Positions 47,001 through 54,074 of a stretch of 64,000 nucleotides of DNA are shown in pieces. The stretch is from positions 186,001-250,000 of the forward strand of contig JBAZYC010000001.1 of assembly GCA_041659525.1 (NCBI GenBank). The letters run 5' to 3'. This DNA comes from JAAZKV01 sp041659525 (lineage in GTDB: Archaea; Iainarchaeota; Iainarchaeia; Iainarchaeales; JAAZKV01). Below the pieces are notes generated by a model. That model was not told where the DNA came from and did not search any database. It saw only the letters and a program-made list of their open reading frames with translations. Position 1 is the first letter of the stretch. Every line of letters begins with the position of its first letter. The position numbers were made by a program, and so were the translations under genes.

Positions 47001-48693
47001 ATCCATCGGCTCCACATTGAACATTACTTGAGCAAGTAATTGCAATTGGGGTATTGGTGCAGGAACTCGAAGAAGTACCCGAATTTACACAAACATCCAT
47101 TGTGAGCGAATTATTATCATTGCATTGTAAATCATTTATGCATCTAATAGAAGCATAAGTACAAACACTTGAAGCAGTTCCAGCATTCGCACAAATATCT
47201 TGAGTATTTGAATTATTATCATTACATTCAGAATCTGATGAACAAACTATAATTGGAATATTGTAAAGTACATTTTGTACACTATCAACTTTTGATTTTA
47301 CCCCAGGAACTTTTTTCAAGAAATATTGAAAGTCCTTTGAGCCATCTTGGTATTGTAAAGCATTGAATGCTGATAATGCAATATATGATTGGCTCAATGT
47401 TTCAAAAATGTTTTTTCCATCTGAAGTATTTACTCCATTATAAGAAGTTTGATTTGCATAAGGGCTTGTTGTTACAACAAAACCAAAAGGATAAGTTCCT
47501 GTGTTAAAATAGTATCCTGCATTATCGTCTTTTACCATGCTAATCTTTGTCATCAAGATATCAAGAGTTGTTTGTTTCAAATCAGGAAGAACGTTTAGGG
47601 GAAGGAAAAATGCGTGTGGGGTGCTATGCGCTGGTGCAGTTGATGGAACCTGCCCACTTAAATTAGGGGGCAAATAATATCCAACAAATCCTTGTGTCAT
47701 TGCATCAGAAAATCCAGGATAAGTTACTCCTAATAGTGTTCCATAAGCAAGTTGAGCCTCAGTCGCTGGAACAAAAGAATCTTTACTATAAGAAGTTCCA
47801 ATGACTGGTATTCCTGCTAGTGAACGAACTCCCCAAGTAAACATTGAACTAAACCAAGCAGCTTCTTTGACAGTAATTCCATTCCATGTTGCGCTTGAAC
47901 GCATTTGTGAACTTATAAGAGTAGTAAATGTAGATAAATCAGTTGAACCTGAAAGGTATTCAATAACAGCCATAAGCCCGCCTTCATCAGCATAAACATC
48001 CCATTTTGAAGCCCCACGTAAACCAGTATTTGCATTAATAATATGAGCCGCATATTTGTTTGTTCCTTGGGTAAAAATAAATCCATCAAATTTCATTCTT
48101 GAATAAATACTTTTAGACAAAGTTGAAAGAGCTGAATAATTATTGTCTATTGCCCACCCGTCAACAATTACTAATGATTGATAAAACAAACCATTGTCTA
48201 TTGAAGGAATATCAGGACTTGAATCATGATAAGGGAAAACATCCACTCCCGGATAATATGAAGCTGTTACTTTATAATAAGGGTAAAATAAATAATTGTA
48301 ATTTTGTCCCGCAGTATCTTGCAAAGCTTTTACCGTGTTTAAAGTAGTTGTTATTTTTGCTAAAGCTGCAGATTTAGTTATTTTTCCTCGTTCAGCAGCA
48401 GCAATATACGCTTGAAGTAAATACCCCCACTCAGTTGGATTTGAATAACCAAATCTTGACCGATCACCAACCTTGTAAGCACCAACAGGCATACCATAAA
48501 CAGTAACAGCAGTACTACTCAAAAAGTAATCAAAGTGAGTATTCATTATTGCACTCAAATCATTGTATTGTTGAGTACTCAAAGTTGCAGCAAAAGTGCT
48601 TGCAGAAAATAAAACTAATAAAAGTAAAACTAACAAGAAAGAAAAAAGATGAGTCCTTATTGAAAATGACTTTTGACTAAAACCAAACCCCAT
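44050..48693 (-). CDS. Secreted modular surface protein: alpha-toroid-like, Cys repeats, beta-helix, GLUG repeats, C-terminal anchor (1547 aa)
   Basis: It starts with a signal peptide (about 1-35, ending ASTFAA). Residues about 36-470 resemble glucoamylase-like/DUF3131-type alpha-toroids (NPTEWGYLLQAYIAAAERG; PSIDNGLFYQSLVIVDGWA), suggesting glycan binding or cleavage. Residues about 486-800 hold tandem cysteine repeats of the type C-x-D-x-x-CNDNN-x-x-T-x-D-x-C. A parallel beta-helix (NNVTIKNCRV, NKIINNNIYDN) follows. At about 1098-1364 come GLUG repeats (VGGLVG, NSYSTG) closed by a SFWDINSSGQ segment. A Ser/Gly linker leads to a C-terminal helix (about 1521-1544) and KKKK tail, preceded by LGPTAFFGL. 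This tripartite end is the only plausible archaeosortase-type signal in the window. The TATA spacing implies a leaderless transcript. Confidence 0.82.
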   Translation of the reverse strand: MGFGFSQKSFSIRTHLFSFLLVLLLLVLFSASTFAATLSTQQYNDLSAIMNTHFDYFLSSTAVTVYGMPVGAYKVGDRSRFGYSNPTEWGYLLQAYIAAAERGKITKSAALAKITTTLNTVKALQDTAGQNYNYLFYPYYKVTASYYPGVDVFPYHDSSPDIPSIDNGLFYQSLVIVDGWAIDNNYSALSTLSKSIYSRMKFDGFIFTQGTNKYAAHIINANTGLRGASKWDVYADEGGLMAVIEYLSGSTDLSTFTTLISSQMRSSATWNGITVKEAAWFSSMFTWGVRSLAGIPVIGTSYSKDSFVPATEAQLAYGTLLGVTYPGFSDAMTQGFVGYYLPPNLSGQVPSTAPAHSTPHAFFLPLNVLPDLKQTTLDILMTKISMVKDDNAGYYFNTGTYPFGFVVTTSPYANQTSYNGVNTSDGKNIFETLSQSYIALSAFNALQYQDGSKDFQYFLKKVPGVKSKVDSVQNVLYNIPIIVCSSDSECNDNNSNTQDICANAGTASSVCTYASIRCINDLQCNDNNSLTMDVCVNSGTSSSSCTNTPIAITCSSNVQCGADGYLGTAFCLGNNSTQTYRTYICSNGGTINSVCSSSDSNTTITACDSPQICNAGNCMTPACTISEQCGTNAFVGNAFCNTNDIWGTFRTFTCNNPGTISAACSSVDANQLKTSCSVGQICNNALCITPTCSTDLNCNDNNFFTFDKCINPGTISSSCTHQAIACLNDAACDDSNANTQDVCTNPGTISSACSYTPIRCINDSQCNDNNFLTTDVCLSPATTSSSCTNTPTASTCVNPISNMQVTSSIAFCPQSQAFTNMNIVADNVVVDCGNTQIFPGYNGTVFTIIDRNNVTIKNCRVTREANIIINIQRSKNIAIIDNNFSSSWDSSIYVTDSNFITITNNDVYGSDYGAAVYFSRVNDSLIQQNQLHDNGRVGTWYFAGGIYLESSQRNKIINNNIYDNKRAFEIRTSSNNIFTGNTLCTNYYRSECINATSNSASGNRIGIDDALECTFLANQSTICGQTCVSSSKVNGASVLCNCSDLQSVSNNLSGNYVLGQDINCSETKNWNGGAGFNPIGNSNQGFTGIFDGNRKIISDLYINKPSAKQVGLFVYTFRATIKDVGLVNSNITGGTQVGALTGFFVGSINNSYSTGKVNGIDQVGGLVGWNGGTISDSYSTANVSGTNNVGGLAGYSMYGECVINNSFSTGKIVGTGDNVGGLMGAFNGCKINNSSSVGSVIGKSNVGGLVGFSGVYGSLDGSLINNSYSAGDVNGASNVGGLVGNLDYYFKVNNSYSIGKVIGQNNVGGLVGYSPWKTVTNSFWDINSSGQIISAGGIGKTTSEMKTKLTFRDWDFNNNWKEVSNNYPILNWQQESAPLSVPALALDSASESVNSSPSVLSLNSTQSEVDCSAGQVCGNAISTVSTNNSGGSSGSGSSGGSGRSGAPIVVTIPVVDQNKIIDSDENVFVDKSIVAQLDSSSNQQIRGVEEIVVPSFSIKEAPKENTLGPTAFFGLDTTSSISFGVIFILVILIILTVNQIVKKKKNI

Positions 48694-48714
48694 ACTTTAA
48701 CATTCACACACAGC

Positions 48715-48725
48715 TATTTAAATAT
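48715..48725 (-). promoter_or_regulatory. TATA box of the 1547-residue surface protein gene
   Basis: The sequence TATTTAAATAT lies 22-32 bases before the ATG at 48693. This predicts transcription starting at the ATG (leaderless). Its right edge touches the 10-bp repeats of the divergent promoter. Confidence 0.55.
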
Positions 48726-48752
48726 CCTACCGTTATACTACTTTATACTACC
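48723..48752. promoter_or_regulatory. Three 10-bp tandem repeats in the divergent promoter, candidate RHH operator
   Basis: Successive 10-bp units read TATCCTACCG, TTATACTACT and TTATACTACC on the plus strand. The 10-bp period places them on one face of the helix. They lie between the start codons at 48693 and 48765 and include the likely TATA element (TTTATACT) of the plus-strand gene. Ribbon-helix-helix dimers commonly bind short tandem repeats of this kind, and the plus-strand gene encodes an RHH domain, so autoregulation is a reasonable inference. Confidence 0.5.
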
Positions 48753-48764
48753 AAGGAATTTTGT

Positions 48765-49634
48765 ATGAAAAATAAGATTTCAATTACTCTTGATGAGAAT
48801 GTTGTCGAAGGAATAAAAACAATAATTGATGGAATCTATATCCGAAATACCTCTCAAGCAGTAGAATATTTACTGAAAAAAACTCTTTCAGGAAACAACA
48901 AAGCAATTTTCCTCTGCGGAGGAGGAAGTTTTAAGCGAACTGAGAACGGGTACTTTAGACCCTGCACCCCTTTTATGGACAGCACCGCAATAGCTCACAA
49001 CTTGCGATTTCTAAACCTTAACGGGTTTAATGAAATAGTAATAGTTGCTCAAGAACCTAATCTTAATGAAATAAAAATCGCGGTTGAAAAAGAAAAAATA
49101 GTTGGAATGAATGTAAAATATATTGCAAATGCAGAAGATACTCAAGGGTCCATGGATACTCTTCGCATGAGTGGTCTTCTTACTGGAACCACCCTTGTTT
49201 GCTTTGGAGATATTCTTTTTTTCGATAGTAATCTTCAAAATTTTTGGAAAACTCATCTTTTGTACAAAGGAATTTCTACCCTTTATGTTCAAGCATTCAC
49301 TAACAAATTAGGTAATGCAGGAGTAGTAAATATGGAAGGAAACCAGATCAATAGTTTTGTTCAAAAACCAGGTACTCAGTTTTCATTAATTCATTTCAGT
49401 GCGGTTTTCATTACTGAGCCAAGTATTTTGGATTACAAAGGACACAGTTTAGAATTCGATATTTTTCCACAATTAGCAAAAAAGAAACAACTCATTGGTT
49501 ACTTGAGTAATAAACCAATTCACCACTTTCACACAGAAAAAGAAATCAAAAAATTAGAAACCCAATTAAAGAAACCTCTTCAATCAGAGAGTTCTTCTAA
49601 CTCCCTTAAAAGAAAAAAGGTGAAACAAAAATGA
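48765..49634 (+). CDS. Ribbon-helix-helix / nucleotidyltransferase fusion protein, copy 1 (289 aa)
   Basis: Residues 1-45 form a ribbon-helix-helix DNA-binding domain: a strand KISITLDE, a helix ENVVEGIKTIIDGIY and a helix RNTSQAVEYLLKKTL. From about residue 50 the protein resembles an NDP-sugar nucleotidyltransferase (GlmU/RmlA-type fold). AIFLCGGG stands in for the glycine-rich nucleotide loop, RPCTPF for the PLTxxxPK region, and FGDILFF for the metal-binding GD. The classical GxRL signature is not intact, so activity is uncertain. The last 30 residues are basic and Ser-rich. The gene overlaps copy 2 by four bases (ATGA). A TATA box and AAGGA precede the ATG. It could be a transcription factor that senses a nucleotide or sugar, or an enzyme that regulates its own gene. 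Confidence 0.75.
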   Translation: MKNKISITLDENVVEGIKTIIDGIYIRNTSQAVEYLLKKTLSGNNKAIFLCGGGSFKRTENGYFRPCTPFMDSTAIAHNLRFLNLNGFNEIVIVAQEPNLNEIKIAVEKEKIVGMNVKYIANAEDTQGSMDTLRMSGLLTGTTLVCFGDILFFDSNLQNFWKTHLLYKGISTLYVQAFTNKLGNAGVVNMEGNQINSFVQKPGTQFSLIHFSAVFITEPSILDYKGHSLEFDIFPQLAKKKQLIGYLSNKPIHHFHTEKEIKKLETQLKKPLQSESSSNSLKRKKVKQK

Positions 49635-50446
49635 AAACAAAAATTTCTATTACCCTTGATGAAAACGTTATTGAAGAAATAAAAACAATGGTAGATGGAG
49701 TGCACATTAGAAATACTTCCCAAGCAGTAGAATACATGCTAAAAAAAACTCTTTCAGGAAACAACAAAGCAATTTTCCTCTGCGGAGGAAACATGAAGAA
49801 AACTGAGAGTGGTTATTTTAGACCATGCACCCCTTTTTTGGGAGTCCCTGTAATAGTTCACAATATTAGATTTTTGAGGGATAATGGTTTTAGAGAAATA
49901 ATTATACTTGCACAAAAACCAGCACTTATTGAAATAGAAAAAACAATTAATAGTGCAAAAATTAGTGGGGTAGAAATAAAATATTTAGAAGATCCTTTGA
50001 ATTCTCAAGGAACAATGGACACTTTAAGAGAAGTAATTAAACTTGAAGGGACCACCCTCATTGCTTTTGGAGATGTAATCTTTTTTAATAATGATATTCA
50101 AAACTTTTGGAAAACCCATTTATTATACAAAGCAACTGCCACTCTTTATGCCCAAGCATTCATTGAAAAAATTCAGTGGGCAGGAGTAATAAGTATGGAA
50201 GGCAATCAAATAAATAGTTTTGTCCAAAAACCTGGGAAAGTATTTTCCCTAATTCATTTTGGAGGAGCATTTATAGTTGAACCAAACATTATGGAGTATA
50301 AAGGAAACAGTCTTGAGTATGATATTTTTCCAGTACTTGCAGCAAAAAATCAATTAATTGGTTATATGAGTGAAAAACCAATTCACCACTTTCACACAGA
50401 AAAAGAAATAAAAGAACTAGAAACAAAACTAAAAAAGCCTTCCTGA
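49631..50446 (+). CDS. Ribbon-helix-helix / nucleotidyltransferase fusion protein, copy 2 (271 aa)
   Basis: A tandem paralogue of the preceding gene, very similar over the whole length. The RHH domain (KISITLDENVIEEIKTMVDG; RNTSQAVEYMLKKTL) is followed by the nucleotidyltransferase-like domain with AIFLCGGNMKK, RPCTPFLGVP, LNSQGTMDTLR, FGDVIFF and a shared C-terminal HHFHTEKEI motif. It lacks the Ser/Lys-rich tail of copy 1. The start codon overlaps the previous stop and is preceded by a good AGGTGA ribosome-binding site, so the two are translationally coupled and may form heterodimers. Retention of the RHH domain in both copies argues that DNA binding matters. The substrate is unknown. Confidence 0.75.
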   Translation: MKTKISITLDENVIEEIKTMVDGVHIRNTSQAVEYMLKKTLSGNNKAIFLCGGNMKKTESGYFRPCTPFLGVPVIVHNIRFLRDNGFREIIILAQKPALIEIEKTINSAKISGVEIKYLEDPLNSQGTMDTLREVIKLEGTTLIAFGDVIFFNNDIQNFWKTHLLYKATATLYAQAFIEKIQWAGVISMEGNQINSFVQKPGKVFSLIHFGGAFIVEPNIMEYKGNSLEYDIFPVLAAKNQLIGYMSEKPIHHFHTEKEIKELETKLKKPS

Positions 50447-50560
50447 GAAATATTTAATTCAAAATAACTAAAAAAATTTAAACTAAAGTCTAATTTAATT
50501 TACCTAAAAAGATTTTTAGTTTTGAATGTTTTTTGGCGAGGATTTTAGAAAAAAACATTT

Positions 50561-51769
50561 TTAGACTTCATTTACTATACAGCGAACCCCTCCCCCATAC
50601 TCCAAATTTGACTTTAATGGAACAATAGTGGAATGAACTTTGATTCCCGCTTGTTCTAAAGCTCTCCTAGTTTTAATTGCTCTTTTTTCAAGAAGTACTT
50701 CGTTTTCACCAAGCACTAAGAAATTAGCGGGGTGAAAAATTATTTCTGAAGAAGGAATTTGGACTATTCTTAATTGCTGTTCACGCACAGCTTGTTGCAC
50801 TACGCCTTGGTTTTCTTTTAAGAAAAAAGGATCAATTAACAAAGTCTTTCCAACTACCCCTAAGAAAAGATCCACATGAGTAGATTTTAAAAATACTTTT
50901 GTTTTAAATGCACGACTCAACCCTGGAGAATACCGATTTCCTTTTTCTTCTAAGAAATATACTTTATTCCCTTTCCCAATTAATTTTTGGACAGCATAAT
51001 CCTCTTTTAAGCGAGGATATGCAAAAAATGCAGTTGAATTAATATCAACTGAGAGTCCCCCCTCCCCAAGAGCGCTAGTAGAATTTGCAACAAATTTTAG
51101 TCTTTCTTTTCCAACTTTTTTGTAAATATCTCTCGCCCAATAATTATTTGCGGGGACAACATCTTTTTGCAAGGGAAATTTCCCGGGATATAGGTCATCA
51201 ACATAAGGCATCCCAAATCTTAGCATTCTTTTTACAGGAAATGTCTTTGCATCTTTTCGCAACTTTGGATAAATACTTGTGGGTTCTTCTTTTCCCATTT
51301 CAATATATCTTGGTACCACTACTTTAAATCCAAGTTCGGCTAATTGATGAATTACTCTTACTCTTTCAAGATTTGTCTGAATAGAACTTCTTCGACCATG
51401 CACAAGTTCTAATTTAGAATCAAGATAACCCTTTAATGATTTAGGCAAATGTTCTTTGTCAATAACAAATCCTTGTTGAACGCGAACAATTAATTCACGG
51501 GTGTATTTGTTGGCTTGGCAGTGTTTCATTAGTTGAACAATCGAAGGGGTTCTGGCAGTCGGTGCTCTTCTTCGAGAAAAAAAACTTTCATCAGGAGCAA
51601 AATGAGGCATTAAGGCAACAAATTTTATTCTCCGATCTTTTTTTTCTCTTACCGAACTAGATATTTTTATTAAAGAAGTTTGGGTTTGCGACTTTTTAAA
51701 AGAACTAAATATTTTTTTTAACCCCCTTCGGGTTTTTGCGAAAGAAGGCTTAAACATATAATAATTCAT
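50561..51769 (-). CDS. Amidinotransferase / arginine deiminase-like (pentein) enzyme (402 aa)
   Basis: A member of the guanidino-group-modifying pentein superfamily, which includes arginine deiminase, dimethylarginine hydrolase and amidinotransferases. Visible motifs are WARD at 211-214, EGG at 236-238, His298 in STHVDLF (catalytic His), and Cys397 in EYGGGVRC (nucleophile) at the extreme C-terminus. The first 60 residues are basic and low in complexity (KKIFSSFKKSQTQTSL), unlike known members, and may be a targeting or binding extension. The ATG at 51769 opens the gene. A TATA-like AATATACTTT only 12-20 bases upstream would suit the ATG four codons later (51757) as a leaderless start. The substrate cannot be read from the sequence. 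It is monocistronic by context. Confidence 0.75.
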   Translation of the reverse strand: MNYYMFKPSFAKTRRGLKKIFSSFKKSQTQTSLIKISSSVREKKDRRIKFVALMPHFAPDESFFSRRRAPTARTPSIVQLMKHCQANKYTRELIVRVQQGFVIDKEHLPKSLKGYLDSKLELVHGRRSSIQTNLERVRVIHQLAELGFKVVVPRYIEMGKEEPTSIYPKLRKDAKTFPVKRMLRFGMPYVDDLYPGKFPLQKDVVPANNYWARDIYKKVGKERLKFVANSTSALGEGGLSVDINSTAFFAYPRLKEDYAVQKLIGKGNKVYFLEEKGNRYSPGLSRAFKTKVFLKSTHVDLFLGVVGKTLLIDPFFLKENQGVVQQAVREQQLRIVQIPSSEIIFHPANFLVLGENEVLLEKRAIKTRRALEQAGIKVHSTIVPLKSNLEYGGGVRCIVNEV

Positions 51770-52121
51770 GCACTAAAGTATATTAGACTATTTGTTTCAA
51801 AAACAATTTGTTTGAAAAAAAGCATAATTTCTTTTTTTATTAAAAATAGTAACTTATCCCAATCGCTTAAAAATCAGATTTATTCTCATGCTTCTTTCTT
51901 TTTCTTCTTTTTTAATAGTAAGAACAATAATAAAAACGCAATTATTAACAAAGGAATTCCTACAACAAATATATAATTAATTTCGTTTTTTTCGTTTTGT
52001 GAAGAAGTATTCACATCTATTTGTATTGCCTTGTGTAATTCAAACAGTGGAATACAAAAAGTAAATCCCCTTTCCAAAACTTGCACAAAGGGCCAAGCAA
52101 CAAATACTAATTTTCACAAAA
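51770..52121. other. AT-rich intergenic stretch with one doubtful small gene
   Basis: About 350 bases between the pentein enzyme and the DUF1697 gene. It contains the enzyme promoter (TATA-like near 51779-51788), an inverted TTTCAAA/TTTGAAA pair at about 51800, and the tail-anchor reading frame at 51886-52086. I see nothing else. Confidence 0.5.
51886..52086 (-). pseudogene. Possible remnant or small gene encoding a C-terminal membrane anchor (66 aa)
   Basis: A frame opening with GTG encodes 66 residues that end in a typical surface-protein anchor: a polar stretch (DVNTSSQNEKNEIN), a hydrophobic helix (YIFVVGIPLLIIAFLLLFLLL) and a lysine-rich tail (KKKKKKEA). The anchor style resembles the end of the 1547-residue protein. 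The frame is also open for some ten codons upstream of the GTG before a stop. It may be the decayed 3' end of a larger secreted protein gene, or a genuine small membrane protein. Confidence 0.35.
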
Positions 52122-52652
52122 CTAGGCTATCTGTTCAGCAAGTTTCCTTGCAGTATTAACATTTCTCACTGTCATAAACTTATATTCATCACAACTAATA
52201 ATTTTATTTAATTTACTTTTATTATAATTCTCTCTTTTAACATTCCAAAAAAGTGCTCCTTTTATGTATTGAATTTGAACATATTCTTTATTTATTGGCA
52301 AAACATCCAATATTTTTTTAGAATCAATTTCACTAAAAAGATAAGCTACATCAGTTTTTTGGGCATCATCATTAACCCAAGTCAAAGGTATTTTATGGGC
52401 AATGTTTTGTAATTCTTTTCTTGTTTTTATTAAAGTAGGAACATCAAAACCCAAATTCTTTTTTAGTTCTGCTTCAACTTCTTTCTTAATCTCACTGCTA
52501 TTTTTATTAGATTCAAAAAGTACATTTCCTGAATTAATGTACGTGAACACATTTGAACACCCAATCGACTCAAAAATAGTTTTGAGTTTTTTCATGTCAA
52601 CTTTATGGTTTCCGCCAACATTAATTCCCCTAAGTAATGCAACATATTTCAT
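52122..52652 (-). CDS. DUF1697 family protein (176 aa)
   Basis: The protein matches the widespread DUF1697 family: the N-terminal signature KYVALLRGINVGGNHKVDMK, then FTYINSGNVLFES, and the C-terminal TVRNVNTARKLAEQI. Length (176) is usual. The biochemical role of the family is not established. It stands just outside the candidate att site, so it probably marks the chromosomal edge of the island to its right. No co-transcribed partner is evident. Confidence 0.88.
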   Translation of the reverse strand: MKYVALLRGINVGGNHKVDMKKLKTIFESIGCSNVFTYINSGNVLFESNKNSSEIKKEVEAELKKNLGFDVPTLIKTRKELQNIAHKIPLTWVNDDAQKTDVAYLFSEIDSKKILDVLPINKEYVQIQYIKGALFWNVKRENYNKSKLNKIISCDEYKFMTVRNVNTARKLAEQIA

Positions 52653-52720
52653 AATATCTAAAAAATAGTTTAACCTTTTAATTATTATTACTAACTAAAA
52701 ACACTGGTTAGTAAAAAGTG

Positions 52721-52734
52721 TAATCCCCCCTCCC
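52721..52734. repeat. Candidate att site (left), 14-bp copy of the tRNA-Tyr 3' end
   Basis: TAATCCCCCCTCCC is identical to 62865-62878, which spans the acceptor and T-stem end of tRNA-Tyr and three bases beyond. It overlaps the start of the 32-bp GC-rich element. Confidence 0.45.
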
Positions 52735-52760
52735 CGAGTGCCGCAGCCAGCACCGTTCCG
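52729..52760 (-). repeat. 32-bp GC-rich element, copy 1 (3' of the 382-aa gene)
   Basis: Identical over 32 bases to 54034-54065, with core GTGCCGCAGCCAGCACCG. It starts 13 bases after the stop codon of the upstream minus-strand gene. GTGC and GCAC can pair as a short stem. The GC content stands out strongly from the surrounding AT-rich DNA. Confidence 0.75.
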
Positions 52761-52773
52761 CCAAACATGCCAA

Positions 52774-53922
52774 TTAGGAATTAAGTAACTCAATACATTT
52801 ACTTCTTAAGTTTTCAGACAATTTCGGAAAATTTACCGATACAAAATTGTTAGCCTCAATTCTTGCATAATGCCCTGTATCTCCTCGCACATATCGTATA
52901 TATTCAAAACACTTTTCAAGCAACACGGGAGATTCTAATATATCTTTGGAATAATAATTTGCTAAAACCATTACTTGCGTTTGAGTATTCCAACTTGCTG
53001 ATTTATCTTTAAAACTTTTTATCAATATATCATTAAACTGAGATTTAACGAATGTGTTTTTTATTTTGTTTTCATAATCAACATCACAAAGCAATTCCAC
53101 TCCGGTAGCACCAAATAACATTACTTTTTGGTAAATTGCAGTAGCAATATGCTCAATTTCCTGTTGACTTAACAAAGCAACAAAATGCTTCAGATTGTAT
53201 CTGAAATAACTTGTTTCCATAAAAAACAGGGCAAATAACTTTTCATTAAATCCATTACGTTGTAAAGAAGTCATTTTTGAAAATAGATATTCAAAGTCTT
53301 CAAAAGAAAACACATCCTCTTGTAAACAGTTCAAGTCCATATCAACAAGTAACTTGTCCATAATCTCCTTTTTTTCTGAGGAATATTCCTTTAGATTAAC
53401 AGGCTTATTAATCTCAGCAGCTTTCTTAATCAATTCTTTTTCATCCTTAGTCACCATACTATTCTTCAATTCATCCAAATTTTTGTTTGCGCTTAACAGT
53501 ATTCTTTCTTGCATCTTAATCCAATCTTCATCCCCAGGAAATTTTCTCCCAGAAAGTTCTTCAAAATACCCCAATACTGTTGTAACTTTTTTTTCATAAT
53601 TCTGGTCTTGAGTTTCCAAGTTATGTTTAAAATAGGCTCTGAAAGCAGGTAACTTTTTTAAATCACCAGTATATATCTCAGAACTTTGTACACACTCAAA
53701 AAAATAAGAATAGGCATTTTCTATAAAATACCCAAAAGTTTTGTCATCAGAAACTGGCTGGCTAAGTCTTAAAGGGATTGTTTCATAATTTGTTGAGGCT
53801 TTAAAAATAGTGATGCCCCCCCCTGTTAATGAAAGTTCATTTATTATTTTCCTACTTTCGGTGATTTTTGCTACCACCTGTTTAAACCCCGCCTCCTTTC
53901 TTTCTATTAATCCAAAATCCAT
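52774..53922 (-). CDS. Hypothetical soluble helical protein of the island (382 aa)
   Basis: I do not recognise this 382-residue protein. It is mostly charged and predicted helical, with no membrane segment and no metal or nucleotide-binding motif. The more hydrophobic stretch around FALFFMETSYFRYNLKHFVALL and the closing part (YIRYVRGDTGHYARIEANNF) are the most distinctive. The ATG has an excellent GGGTGATT ribosome-binding site five bases upstream. It is the last of four minus-strand genes (511, 287, 295 and 382 residues) that may form a unit. The 32-bp GC-rich element follows its stop. Confidence 0.7.
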   Translation of the reverse strand: MDFGLIERKEAGFKQVVAKITESRKIINELSLTGGGITIFKASTNYETIPLRLSQPVSDDKTFGYFIENAYSYFFECVQSSEIYTGDLKKLPAFRAYFKHNLETQDQNYEKKVTTVLGYFEELSGRKFPGDEDWIKMQERILLSANKNLDELKNSMVTKDEKELIKKAAEINKPVNLKEYSSEKKEIMDKLLVDMDLNCLQEDVFSFEDFEYLFSKMTSLQRNGFNEKLFALFFMETSYFRYNLKHFVALLSQQEIEHIATAIYQKVMLFGATGVELLCDVDYENKIKNTFVKSQFNDILIKSFKDKSASWNTQTQVMVLANYYSKDILESPVLLEKCFEYIRYVRGDTGHYARIEANNFVSVNFPKLSENLRSKCIELLNS

Positions 53923-54033
53923 TTAATCACCCTCAGCAGGACTAAAAGAATTCATAACATTAAATTTAAAGATTCATCTAGGCCAGCAAAATTAAAAAAA
54001 ATACCCAAAATAAATCTTTTAAGTGTCTACTCT

Positions 54034-54065
54034 CCTCCCCGAGTGCCGCAGCCAGCACCGTTCCG
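54034..54065 (-). repeat. 32-bp GC-rich element, copy 2 (3' of the 295-aa gene)
   Basis: Identical to 52729-52760. It starts 10 bases after the stop of the 295-residue membrane protein, the same relation to its gene as copy 1. The two copies flank the 382-residue gene as direct repeats. Confidence 0.75.
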
Positions 54066-54074
54066 TTTAATTTG

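Noticed and set aside
52729..52760. Fragment of 16S rRNA (resemblance to the universal GTGCCAGCAGCCGC region) in the 32-bp element
   Set aside because: The order of the blocks differs (GTGCCGCAGCCAGC) and flanking rRNA sequence is absent. The likeness is coincidental. It also fails to fold as a tRNA end.
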